Part shown: positions 1 through 6,801 of the stretch, in pieces | Layout: each line of letters starts with the position of its first letter | Numbering within the stretch: the first letter of the stretch is position 1 | Assembly (NCBI GenBank): GCA_964544765.1 | Contig: CAZJDM010000192.1 | Location: forward strand, 1 to 7,699 | Reading direction: 5' to 3' | DNA: 7,699 nt | From: CAZJDM01 sp964544765 | Lineage (GTDB): Bacteria > Bdellovibrionota_B > Oligoflexia > CAYFLR01 | Translations under genes and position numbers: made by a program | The notes under the pieces: model-generated | Told to the model about the DNA's origin: nothing | Seen by the model: only the letters and a program-made list of their open reading frames with translations | Databases searched by the model: none

Positions 1-404
1 ATCTTGGGTTTAACTGTTGGAATTCCATACATAATAATGATTTGAAATAAAAAAATGGCTAGTAAAAAATTAAAAAAAGGTCCGGCAAAAGCAATAGCAA
101 TTTTTTTAGGAGGTGGCTGAGTAAGAAAGGCGCGTTTTTTATCTTCCTCCTTAATTTCATCATGAAAATTGTCCCCAAACATTTTTACAAATCCCCCTAA
201 AGGAATTAAGGAGACTCTATATTCAGTTTCACCTTTTTTTCGGCTCCAAATCTTGGGACCAAATCCAACCGAGAAAATTTCAACTGTTACCCCAATTAAC
301 TTAGCAGTAATATAGTGGCCGTATTCATGAGCAACTACCAATATACCTAACATAATTAAAAATGAGACTAGCGGATTTTGAATTATTGAAGACAGAATTT
401 CCAT
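1..404 (-). CDS. rseP: RseP-type site-2 zinc metalloprotease, N-terminal part (runs off left edge)
   Basis: Intramembrane zinc protease of the inner membrane. In characterised bacteria it cleaves anti-sigma factors such as RseA and leftover signal peptides. I translated the minus strand from the ATG at 404-402, which gives 134 codons to the window edge with no stop. The first membrane segment (about residues 12-32) carries the zinc-binding HEYGHY, with H26, E27 and H30 in the HExxH pattern. It is followed by the family's VEIFSVGFGPKIW and RVSLIPLGGFVKM blocks (about residues 41-80) and by a GPFFNF motif (about residues 111-116) that opens the second hydrophobic segment. The PDZ region and C-terminal active-site half lie outside the window. 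An AAAAAGG ribosome-binding site sits about 8 nt before the ATG. It is the last visible gene of the operon, 29 bp after dxr. Identity is confident; the specific substrate is inferred. Confidence 0.93.
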   Translation of the reverse strand, partial: MEILSSIIQNPLVSFLIMLGILVVAHEYGHYITAKLIGVTVEIFSVGFGPKIWSRKKGETEYRVSLIPLGGFVKMFGDNFHDEIKEEDKKRAFLTQPPPKKIAIAFAGPFFNFLLAIFLFQIIIMYGIPTVKPK

Positions 405-433
405 ATAATTACCTTTTTATATCTATTACTTAC

Positions 434-1663
434 TTACTTTATATATCTTTTATTAATTATATTTTTTGCATTTTTTCTTGATAAACAATCTAAGGCTATC
501 ATTTCGTCCAAATTAGAGTACTGAGCTTGAACGTGTAGCGCCAAAGTATCCTCTACTACAGAATAAATGTCAAGAAAACTAATTTTACCATCAAGAAATG
601 CCTTAACAGCTTCTTCATTAGCTGCATTCAAACAACAAGAAGCTCCACCAACCCTAAGCAAGTCTTTTACAATTTGAATTGCTTTAAGGAACGGTTCTTT
701 TGGTTGCTGAAACTCTAAAACCAGCTGTTTACTCAAATCCAATCTTAACTTTGAACTTCTTACTCTATCTGGATAAGTAAGACTATACAAAATGGGAGTA
801 TACATGGAAGGAACACCCATTTGAGTCTTAAAGCTCCCATCAATAAATTCTACCATCGAATGAACGATACTTTGGGGATGGATACAAACATCAATCTGTT
901 CACAAGGAACCGAGAATAACCAGTGTGCTTCTATAATCTCCAAACCTTTATTAAACATAGTGGCCGAATCAATAGTGATTTTTTTGCCCATTTGCCAATT
1001 AGGATGCTTTAAAGCTTCAGACACAGAAACATCATGCAATTTTTCTAAAGAATAGTCTCTAAATGGACCTCCAGAAGCCGTCAATACGATTTTTTGAATA
1101 TTCTGCCTTTTTTCACCCTGCAAACATTGAAAAATAGCTGAATGCTCGCTATCAATCGGAATCAAAGAAATTCTTTTTCCAATTTCCCCAATTTCTCTTA
1201 TTTTTTCTATTTCTTTATTTTTCTTGTTTATCAAATTTAATATAATTTCGCCAGCAGCTACCAATACTTCCTTATTAGCCAAACCTACAGAAAACCCCTT
1301 TTTTATGCACTCATAGGTAGATATCAATCCCTCAAATCCTACTATTGCCGATATGACCATCGAAACTTTTAAGGCATCAATAAATTCTAATAATCCTTGC
1401 TGACCACTAAAAAAAGTCATTGATTGTTTATATTCTGATTTAACTAGTTCCTCTAATTGCAATAATTTCTTTTCATCTTTAAGATAAACATAAGCAGGAT
1501 TAAACTCGAGAATCTGCTTAGCAAAAAGTTCAATATTATTACCTTTAGCAGCTAATCCCTCAATCATAAAAAGATCTGAATGATCACGTATTACATCTAA
1601 AGTCGTGACTCCTATTGAACCAGTAGATCCAAAAACAGCTATCTTTTTAATTTCTTTAGACAT
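434..1663 (-). CDS. dxr: 1-deoxy-D-xylulose 5-phosphate reductoisomerase
   Basis: Cytosolic enzyme of the MEP isoprenoid pathway. It converts DXP to 2-C-methyl-D-erythritol 4-phosphate using NADPH and a divalent metal. The 409-residue product shows the N-terminal nucleotide-binding GSTGSIG (12-18), LANKE (128-132), and the metal-ligand motif PIDSEHSAI with D171 and E173. It also has ASGGPF (196-201), the long catalytic block starting HPNWQMGKK (220-228) and ending NKGLEIIEAH (238-247, with N238, K239 and E242), and HPQS (262-265). The C-terminal helical domain follows, so the enzyme looks intact. It is about 10 residues longer than the E. coli enzyme, chiefly because 36 residues rather than 21 separate LANKE from the P(I/V)DSEH motif. 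The extra stretch is charged (see findings). The ATG at 1663 has only a weak GAGA-like ribosome-binding site. The gene lies 35 bp after cdsA and 29 bp before rseP, in the order seen in many bacteria. Confidence 0.97.
   Translation of the reverse strand: MSKEIKKIAVFGSTGSIGVTTLDVIRDHSDLFMIEGLAAKGNNIELFAKQILEFNPAYVYLKDEKKLLQLEELVKSEYKQSMTFFSGQQGLLEFIDALKVSMVISAIVGFEGLISTYECIKKGFSVGLANKEVLVAAGEIILNLINKKNKEIEKIREIGEIGKRISLIPIDSEHSAIFQCLQGEKRQNIQKIVLTASGGPFRDYSLEKLHDVSVSEALKHPNWQMGKKITIDSATMFNKGLEIIEAHWLFSVPCEQIDVCIHPQSIVHSMVEFIDGSFKTQMGVPSMYTPILYSLTYPDRVRSSKLRLDLSKQLVLEFQQPKEPFLKAIQIVKDLLRVGGASCCLNAANEEAVKAFLDGKISFLDIYSVVEDTLALHVQAQYSNLDEMIALDCLSRKNAKNIINKRYIK
1165..1255 (-). repeat. Lineage-specific charged insertion in Dxr with a 9-bp tandem repeat
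   Basis: Inside dxr, two adjacent 9-bp units beginning CCAATTTC on the plus strand (1179-1187 and 1188-1195 plus one base) encode a repeated Glu-Ile-Gly in the protein. They sit in a Lys/Glu/Ile-rich segment (about residues 144-165) that is absent from the shorter E. coli-type enzyme. The repeat is visible directly. That it arose by slippage is inference. The outer limits of the insertion are approximate because no alignment could be run. Confidence 0.6.
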
Positions 1664-1698
1664 ATATAATTCTCAAAAAACACTTGAAAAACAGATCT

Positions 1699-2526
1699 TT
1701 ATAAAAAAATATGGTAGCTAAGATAAAAAATAAAGGAACCTGTTAAAACAGAATCCAACCTGTCTAAAGCTCCCCCATGCCCATAAAACATTTTACCTGT
1801 ATCCTTCACTCCCACAAAACGTTTAAACATTGATTCGATCAAATCTCCTATCTGGGCGAAAAAAGCTGTTAGAAAAACAGTTAATAACAAACCTCCCAAT
1901 GAATATTGAGGGAACAGATAATACCAAAAAACACTTCCCCCCAATAATGAAAAGAAAAAACCCCCTATTGTACCTTCGATGGTCTTATTGGGGCTTACAT
2001 TAATAATAAGTTTTCTCTTTCCTAACTTTAAACCTACAAAATAAGCTCCTGTATCATAGAGAAATATAATAGAAACAAGAAAAAGAGTTAAAAGAGCGCC
2101 ATTAGGTAAATGATGAATCTTTATTATATATAGTAATAATCCAGGTATATATAACCAACCGACCAAAACAATCAAACACCGACATAACATCTCAAAAATA
2201 TTATTATATTTAAATAGGATGATTGTTGAGTAAAGGAGTAAAAATAAAATTATCATTTCATAAAAATTTAAAAAATTAATATTTTTCCAAGGATGCTCTA
2301 AAGAGAAATATGCAAAGAACAAACTTCCCAATATGGTTAAAATGGAAATTTCTAAATTAGTTTTTGAGCTGGATAAAAATTTATTAAAGAATAATCGAAA
2401 ATATTCTAATAATCCAAAAAAAGTAAGCATCGTTAGAAGAAGTGTAAAAGGCAATTTATGCTTTTGCATTATCGTTATATAAACAATAGGTAGCCATATT
2501 ACAGCAGTTATAACACGTTTTAACAT
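1699..2526 (-). CDS. cdsA: Phosphatidate cytidylyltransferase (CDP-diglyceride synthase)
   Basis: Integral inner-membrane enzyme that makes CDP-diacylglycerol from phosphatidic acid and CTP, the branch point to PE, PG and cardiolipin. The 275-residue product is mostly hydrophobic, with about seven or eight membrane spans. It ends with the CTP-transferase signature: S232 within ESMFKRFVGVKD, then GHGGALDRLDS (about residues 249-259, with paired Asp residues). Upstream are DTGAYFVG (about 158-165) and SPNKTIEG (about 178-185), both typical of the family. I prefer the ATG at 2526-2524 to the TTG one codon upstream, because AAGGA lies 7 nt before the ATG and only 4 nt before the TTG. It is 27 bp after uppS and 35 bp before dxr, consistent with one transcript. 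Confidence 0.95.
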   Translation of the reverse strand: MLKRVITAVIWLPIVYITIMQKHKLPFTLLLTMLTFFGLLEYFRLFFNKFLSSSKTNLEISILTILGSLFFAYFSLEHPWKNINFLNFYEMIILFLLLYSTIILFKYNNIFEMLCRCLIVLVGWLYIPGLLLYIIKIHHLPNGALLTLFLVSIIFLYDTGAYFVGLKLGKRKLIINVSPNKTIEGTIGGFFFSLLGGSVFWYYLFPQYSLGGLLLTVFLTAFFAQIGDLIESMFKRFVGVKDTGKMFYGHGGALDRLDSVLTGSFIFYLSYHIFL

Positions 2527-2553
2527 CAATAAATCCTTGTAATTAATAAGATT

Positions 2554-3345
2554 TTAATTTGGTTTTATCCCGCCAAAACGACGCTCTCGTGATTGAAAAT
2601 CATTAAGAATTTGATAAAAATCTTGTTCTTTAAATTCTGGCCATGGTTTATCAATAAAAAATAGCTCACTATAGACGCATTGCCAGGGAAGAAAATTACT
2701 TATTCGCTTCTCTCCACCAGTTCTAATTACAATATCCGGATCAGGCATGTTATTTGTATAGAGATATTTTTTATAGGTATCTTCATTTAGATCATTTATC
2801 TTAACATTTCCCGCCAGACATTCTTTAGTAAAAGACTTAGAAGCCTCAATTATCTCTACACGACCTCCATAACTCAATGCTAAATTCAATACCATTTTAT
2901 GGTTTTTATACGTTGCTTCTTTTACCTCGCAGATTACTTCTTGAACATTTTTAGGTAGTCTATCTAAATCACCAATAGTATCTAATGCTATATTATTTTT
3001 AATCATATTTTGCTTTTCTTTTTTAAGATACTTCCTAAGAAGATACATAAGGGCATTTACTTCTAATTTTGGTCTTCTCCAATTTTCATGAGAAAAGGCA
3101 TATAAAGTTAAATATGGTATTTCAATCGATCTAGAAAACTCAACAATTTCTCGTACTCGATGAGCACCCTCCTCATGACCCGCAATTCTATTCTTATTGT
3201 GACTTTGAGCCCATCTACCATTACCATCCATAATAATAGCCACATGCTTAGGCAGTATATTTAATTTATAATTATTTATTTTGTTCATTTTCGATACTAG
3301 TTTATTCCGACGTTCCACCCCTAATATATCTTGTTTGATTATCAT
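2554..3345 (-). CDS. uppS: Isoprenyl transferase (undecaprenyl diphosphate synthase)
   Basis: Cytosolic/peripheral cis-prenyltransferase that extends farnesyl diphosphate with isopentenyl diphosphate to the C55 carrier lipid used for peptidoglycan and O-antigen. Numbered from the ATG at 3345, the 263-residue product has the catalytic MDGNGRWA (D40), GHEEGAHRV (about 57-64), FSHENWRRP (84-92), the LNLALSYGGR block (about 153-162) and DPDIVIRTGGEKR with SNFLPWQ (202-222, containing R208, R214 and S216) followed by E227. The spacing of these residues matches E. coli UppS with a constant offset of 14. The start is uncertain: neither this ATG nor the internal ATG at 3288 (244 residues, D21) has a good ribosome-binding site. 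Family length allows either. It is the first gene of the leftward operon. Its frequent upstream neighbours frr, pyrH and tsf are absent, replaced by a divergent pilus gene. Confidence 0.95.
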   Translation of the reverse strand: MIIKQDILGVERRNKLVSKMNKINNYKLNILPKHVAIIMDGNGRWAQSHNKNRIAGHEEGAHRVREIVEFSRSIEIPYLTLYAFSHENWRRPKLEVNALMYLLRKYLKKEKQNMIKNNIALDTIGDLDRLPKNVQEVICEVKEATYKNHKMVLNLALSYGGRVEIIEASKSFTKECLAGNVKINDLNEDTYKKYLYTNNMPDPDIVIRTGGEKRISNFLPWQCVYSELFFIDKPWPEFKEQDFYQILNDFQSRERRFGGIKPN

Positions 3346-3407
3346 ACGTTATGAAACCATTCAACTAAGTAATATTTTCCTTAAGAAATTTAATAATTAT
3401 TCCGAAC

Positions 3408-3437
3408 ATAATATGAGGTAAAAACGTATATTTCCAA
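3408..3437 (-). promoter_or_regulatory. Candidate sigma70-type promoter for the uppS-cdsA-dxr-rseP operon
   Basis: Read on the minus strand, TTGGAA (3437-3432) and TATTAT (3413-3408) are separated by 18 bp, which is close to the TTGACA/TATAAT consensus. Transcription would begin near 3401, leaving a leader of about 55 nt before the uppS ATG at 3345. The motifs are seen; their use is inferred, and in DNA this AT-rich chance matches are common. Confidence 0.45.
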
Positions 3438-3482
3438 GATTTTTAGCAAGAGTAACGCACTGATTTTACTTGGTTTATTTAT

Positions 3483-5174
3483 ATGAGTAATCGAATAGCT
3501 GATATATTGGTAAAACAAAACCTCCTTAGTCAGGATCAATTGGGTAAGATTGACAAGGAAATGACTAAAGACAAGACAATCTGTTTCACCGAATGTATCG
3601 AAAAACACACTAATCTGACCTCAGATATTCTCATAGATGTACTTAGTAAGAGTTTCAATGTTCCCTCGGTTAAATTAGAAGAACACGAAATTCCCGTTGA
3701 TATACTCGAACTTATTCCTAAACCCCTAGCTAAAAAACATGGTGTGATCCCTATAGAAAAAGCTGCTAACACACTCATATTAGCGATGGCTGATCCTTCC
3801 AATCTGGCGGCAATTGACGATATTTCTTTTACTACAGGTTGCCAGATTCAATCAGTAGTTGCTTTGGAAGCTGATATCCAAAAAGCTATTGAATCAGCCT
3901 ATAAATTAGTTGACACAAGTGGGAGTGAAGACTTTGATGATAGTTCAATGTCTCTTCAAGATACTCACGGCGACGATGATGAAGAAGTTAGTATCGGTGC
4001 TCCAGCCATAAAAATGGCCAATTATATCTTAGCTGAAGCAGTTAAAAGAGGAGTTAGTGATATTCATGTTGAACCCTACGAAAAAATATTTAGAGTGAGG
4101 TATCGACAAGATGGGGTTCTAGAAGAATTTATGAAGGTACCTCCTGAGCTTAGAAAAGGTTTGGTTGCTCGCCTTAAGATTATGTCAGAAATGAGAATCG
4201 ATGAAAAACGTGTACCTCAAGATGGACGTATAAGAATCAAATTTAAAAAAGGAAAAGACATCGATTTTCGTGTTAACTCTATGCCAACTCTATATGGAGA
4301 AAAGATATGTCTTCGTATATTAGATCAAAGTAACCTCCAAGTCGACATGAAGCAACTTGGATTTGATAAAAAAACCCTAGATAGATTTTTAAGTATCATA
4401 CACATGCCTTATGGTATGGTATTAGTTACTGGACCCACAGGATCCGGAAAAACAACAACGCTTTATTCAGCTCTGGCTGATCTAAACAAACCGACAGAAA
4501 ATATTTCGACAGCTGAGGATCCGGTAGAATTTAACTTCATGGGCGTAAACCAAGTTAATGTTGATGCTGCTATAGGCTATGATTTTAAAGATGCTTTGAA
4601 AGCATTTTTACGACAGGACCCTGATATAATAATGATTGGTGAGATAAGAGATTTTGAAACAGGTGAAATTGCTATCAAAGCCGCACTAACTGGTCATTTA
4701 GTTTTAAGTACCTTGCATACCAACAGTGCCCCCGAAACTATCACTCGATTATTGAATATGGGGATTGAACCTTTTAATGTCGTTTCGGCTCTAAATGGTA
4801 TAGTGGCTCAAAGACTAGGAAGAAAGCTTTGCACCAAATGTTTAACTGACGATACCGAAGTCCCTAAAGACGCTTTAATTGAAATGGGCATTCCTCCAAA
4901 ATTTATTGAGCAAATCAAACCCAAAAAAGGTGCCGGCTGTGAAACCTGCAATAATACTGGATATAAAGGTCGTATTGCATTTTACGAAGTATTAATTATG
5001 AATGAAGAATTAAAAAAAGCTGTAGTAGAAAATAAATCAGCCTTAGAACTAAAAGCTATCGCGATTCGAACCGGAATGAAAACTCTCAGAATGGATGCCC
5101 TCTCAAAATTCGCTGAAGGACGCATAGATTATAAGGAAGTTATCAGAAATACTATGTCTGATAAAAAAGAGTAA
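3483..5174 (+). CDS. pilB: PilB/GspE-family type IV pilus assembly (or type II secretion) ATPase
   Basis: Cytoplasmic hexameric ATPase that drives pilus subunit assembly. The 563-residue product opens with a GspE/MshEN-type N-terminal domain (about 1-140), then an acidic linker (about 143-168, Asp/Glu/Ser-rich). The ATPase has Walker A GPTGSGKT (317-324), an Asp box around STAEDPVEF (342-350), Walker B IMIGEIRD (383-390, E387) and a His box HLVLSTLHTNSA (405-416). A CxxC pair (C450/C453 and C486/C489) forms the zinc-binding tetracysteine motif of PilB and GspE, which PilT retraction ATPases lack. The ATG at 3483 is the first start in frame after a TAA ten codons upstream, and the protein aligns from its first residues with family N-termini. 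No Shine-Dalgarno sequence is visible. The neighbouring platform gene supports a pilus or T2SS role. PilB versus GspE cannot be settled without the rest of the locus. Confidence 0.93.
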   Translation: MSNRIADILVKQNLLSQDQLGKIDKEMTKDKTICFTECIEKHTNLTSDILIDVLSKSFNVPSVKLEEHEIPVDILELIPKPLAKKHGVIPIEKAANTLILAMADPSNLAAIDDISFTTGCQIQSVVALEADIQKAIESAYKLVDTSGSEDFDDSSMSLQDTHGDDDEEVSIGAPAIKMANYILAEAVKRGVSDIHVEPYEKIFRVRYRQDGVLEEFMKVPPELRKGLVARLKIMSEMRIDEKRVPQDGRIRIKFKKGKDIDFRVNSMPTLYGEKICLRILDQSNLQVDMKQLGFDKKTLDRFLSIIHMPYGMVLVTGPTGSGKTTTLYSALADLNKPTENISTAEDPVEFNFMGVNQVNVDAAIGYDFKDALKAFLRQDPDIIMIGEIRDFETGEIAIKAALTGHLVLSTLHTNSAPETITRLLNMGIEPFNVVSALNGIVAQRLGRKLCTKCLTDDTEVPKDALIEMGIPPKFIEQIKPKKGAGCETCNNTGYKGRIAFYEVLIMNEELKKAVVENKSALELKAIAIRTGMKTLRMDALSKFAEGRIDYKEVIRNTMSDKKE

Positions 5175-5271
5175 TTCACTTCCTACTTTCTCTACATATC
5201 TACTTGTCTATTTATATACCTATCTACTTAGTGAATCTCACTTACCTTGGACTTAATTTAACTAGATAAAT
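5175..5271. other. Pyrimidine-rich spacer between pilB and pilC with short repeats
   Basis: About 70 bp directly after the pilB stop is strongly C/T-biased on the plus strand and full of TCTAC/CTAT words. TATCTACTT occurs twice (5197-5205 and 5221-5229, 24 bp apart). ATTCACT (5174-5180) is complementary to AGTGAAT (5230-5236), while AGTGA (5230-5234) could instead pair with TCACT (5238-5242) across 3 nt. No T-run follows, so it is not a standard intrinsic terminator. I see no reading frame of interest here. Any regulatory role is speculative. Confidence 0.5.
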
Positions 5272-5299
5272 TTGACAAATAAAGAGATAATATTATTAA
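5272..5299 (+). promoter_or_regulatory. Candidate promoter for pilC
   Basis: A perfect TTGACA at 5272-5277 is followed after 16 bp by TATTAA (5294-5299), a four-of-six match to the -10 consensus. Transcription would begin around 5306, about 25 nt before the pilC ATG. This suggests pilC can be expressed apart from pilB, across their 156-bp spacer. The -35 match is strong and the -10 weak, so use is inferred. Confidence 0.5.
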
Positions 5300-5316
5300 G
5301 AATTCTATAGTTCTGC

Positions 5317-5323
5317 TAAGGAG
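5317..5323 (+). promoter_or_regulatory. Strong ribosome-binding site of pilC
   Basis: TAAGGAG lies 7 nt before the ATG at 5331, a near-ideal Shine-Dalgarno sequence. It fixes the pilC start and contrasts with pilB, which has none visible. Confidence 0.85.
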
Positions 5324-5330
5324 TTTTTTC

Positions 5331-6572
5331 ATGCCACAGTTCAAATATTATTTTAAAGATAAGGGAAAAAAAGTTTTCGGAATACTCGAAGCTGATAATA
5401 TGGGAGCGGCTAAATCCCAACTTTTAAGTCAAGGAATAAGACCCTACAAAATTCACGATGCTGCTAAACAACCATTTTCAATATTTGAAAAAGATGAAGA
5501 TGGTAATGTCCAAATCAATCTTCCTTTTATGCAGCCTTCTATTGGGCAAAAAGATGTTAATAATTTTTGTAAACAATTCTCAGTTATGATTGATGCTGGC
5601 TTACCTATGGTTGATGGACTAAAGATATTATCATCCCAAGGTGAAAACTCTAAATTAAATTATCAAATAAAGGAAATAGCAAATAGCATTGAAGGAGGTG
5701 CATCTTTATCTGAATCTCTAGAAAAATTTCCCGACACTTTTAATCGTCTATTTTGCAGTATGATTCGAGCTGGTGAAGAGGGTGGTATTTTAGATAAAAT
5801 ACTTATTAAACTAGTTGAATTTATGGATAAAAACCTTCGTCTAAGGGCCAAAATCAAAAGCGCCATGATGTACCCGATCATAGTAATAGTCTTTGCAGTC
5901 GGTGTAGTTACTGTTATCATGGTTTTTGTTATTCCAATTTTTTCCAAACTTTTTGGAGACATGGGTAATGAATTACCATGGCTCACCCAACAAGTTATCG
6001 ACTTCAGTGATTTTGTTATAGAAAATATAATTATTATACTTGGAATTACTATAGGCGGAGCAGTAGGTTTATATTCTTTCTTTATTAAAAATGAAAAAGG
6101 ACGCAGAATTTTGGATAATACCCTATTATTTACACCTGGAATGGGACCACTGGTAAGAGCTGTTGCTATCTCTAGATTTACGGGAACTATGGCCACCATG
6201 TTAGGAGCTGGAGTCCCTATTATCGACTCTTTAGTGATTTGTAGTCGAACCGCCGGTAACTTTACTATTGAAGATGAGATTTTGAAAATGAAAAGTGCTG
6301 TAATGGAGGGTGCAACCATAACAAAAGTTCTGAGTGGTTCAAAAATCTTTCCTAAATTAGTGACCTCTATGGTAAGTATAGGGGAGGAATCTGGAAATTT
6401 GGACACTATGCTTGTAAAGGTATCCGATTATTACGAAGAAGTAGTAGATGATGCTGTTGAGGCACTTACTGCATTGATGGAACCTATATTAATCGTAGGA
6501 TTGGGTGGAGTAATTGCCGTAATTGTAATTGCTATGTACCTACCCATATTTGATATGGCCACCAATTTCTAA
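5331..6572 (+). CDS. pilC: PilC/GspF-family inner-membrane platform protein
   Basis: Polytopic inner-membrane protein that sits at the base of the pilus (or type II secretion) machine and couples the assembly ATPase to pilin insertion. The 413-residue product has an N-terminal cytoplasmic domain (about 1-70). Two T2SSF repeats follow, the first about 75-200 and the second about 278-403. Each carries the family's Gly-Glu-Glu motif: GEEGGILDK (148-156) and GEESGNLDTM (351-360). Membrane segments are predicted at about 182-204, 230-252 and 384-406, matching the three-span family pattern. The start is fixed by a strong ribosome-binding site, and the gene ends with tandem stops TAATAA at 6570-6575. 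Length is normal for the family. It follows pilB by 156 bp with no pilT between. No terminator is visible before the tRNA gene. PilC versus GspF is not resolved by this window. Confidence 0.93.
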   Translation: MPQFKYYFKDKGKKVFGILEADNMGAAKSQLLSQGIRPYKIHDAAKQPFSIFEKDEDGNVQINLPFMQPSIGQKDVNNFCKQFSVMIDAGLPMVDGLKILSSQGENSKLNYQIKEIANSIEGGASLSESLEKFPDTFNRLFCSMIRAGEEGGILDKILIKLVEFMDKNLRLRAKIKSAMMYPIIVIVFAVGVVTVIMVFVIPIFSKLFGDMGNELPWLTQQVIDFSDFVIENIIIILGITIGGAVGLYSFFIKNEKGRRILDNTLLFTPGMGPLVRAVAISRFTGTMATMLGAGVPIIDSLVICSRTAGNFTIEDEILKMKSAVMEGATITKVLSGSKIFPKLVTSMVSIGEESGNLDTMLVKVSDYYEEVVDDAVEALTALMEPILIVGLGGVIAVIVIAMYLPIFDMATNF

Positions 6573-6589
6573 TAAAACGAATAATGATA

Positions 6590-6616
6590 TTGACATCATC
6601 TTAAAATAAATATAGA
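6590..6616 (+). promoter_or_regulatory. Candidate promoter for tRNA-Phe
   Basis: TTGACA at 6590-6595 is followed by TATAGA at 6611-6616, with a 15-bp gap. That is slightly short, but the two hexamers match consensus well. Transcription would start near 6623, giving a short leader before the tRNA at 6638. It lies just 18 bp after the pilC stop. Confidence 0.45.
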
Positions 6617-6637
6617 AATTTTAACTCAAAATGCTAT

Positions 6638-6710
6638 GCCGCTTTAGCTCAGTCGGTAGAGCAGGGGACTGAAAATCCCCGTGTCCCCAGTTCAATTCTG
6701 GGAGGCGGCA
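6638..6710 (+). tRNA. tRNA-Phe (anticodon GAA)
   Basis: A full 73-nt cloverleaf can be drawn. The acceptor stem is 6638-6644 with 6703-6709 (seven pairs, one G-U) and the discriminator is A6710. The D stem is GCTC/GAGC (6647-6650 with 6659-6662). The anticodon stem is 6664-6668 with 6676-6680, its loop CTGAAAA giving anticodon GAA at 6671-6673. The variable region is five bases (6681-6685), and the T arm is CCCAG-TTCAATT-CTGGG (6686-6702). The next bases are CTC, so CCA is not encoded and must be added by nucleotidyltransferase. An integrase remnant lies just downstream, which makes this tRNA a probable integration target. Confidence 0.97.
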
Positions 6711-6722
6711 CTCAAGCGAATC

Positions 6723-6755
6723 AAGCGTTTCAGAGAATTCTGAGACGCTTTTTTT
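6723..6755 (+). terminator. Intrinsic terminator of the tRNA-Phe transcript
   Basis: AAGCGTTTCAGA (6723-6734) pairs with TCTGAGACGCTT (6739-6750) over 12 bp with one G-U and a 4-nt loop. The T-run extends from within the stem end through 6755. This is a textbook rho-independent terminator for rightward transcription starting 13 nt after the tRNA. The reverse direction lacks a T-run, so it would not stop the leftward integrase remnant well. Confidence 0.88.
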
Positions 6756-6771
6756 GTGTCAAAATCACCCA

Positions 6772-6792
6772 TATCGGACACTTATCGGACAC
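6772..6792. repeat. Two direct copies of a 10-bp TATCGGACAC repeat next to the integrase stop
   Basis: TATCGGACAC occurs at 6772-6781 and again at 6783-6792, an 11-bp period close to one helical turn. It lies between the tRNA terminator and the integrase stop codon at 6802. An inverted GTGTC is present at 6756-6760. The repeats are seen directly. Their position in the tRNA-integrase interval would suit recombinase or accessory-protein binding near an attachment site, but that function is inferred. Confidence 0.6.
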
Positions 6793-6801
6793 CGGCTGAT
6801 A

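Noticed and set aside
3390..3802. Two short minus-strand frames overlapping the pilB start and the divergent spacer
   Set aside because: Both overlap the conserved N-terminal domain of pilB, show no family features and have no good ribosome-binding site.
5190..5240. Short repeats in the pilB-pilC spacer as a CRISPR or larger repeat array
   Set aside because: Repeat words are 5-9 bp with irregular spacing. There are no spacer-repeat units or cas genes.
5663..6406. Long (247-codon) open frame antisense to pilC
   Set aside because: It lies entirely within the well-supported pilC gene. Its translation has no recognisable domain, and it reads as the complement of pilC's hydrophobic codons.
6584..6599. 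ATGAT/ATCAT hairpin after the pilC stop as a possible terminator
   Set aside because: The stem has only five weak pairs and no T-run follows. The loop contains the TTGACA that is better explained as the tRNA promoter.
6681..6792. GTGTCC in the tRNA variable region as the inverted partner of the GGACAC repeats
   Set aside because: A 6-bp match is expected by chance, and the tRNA bases are explained by the cloverleaf.
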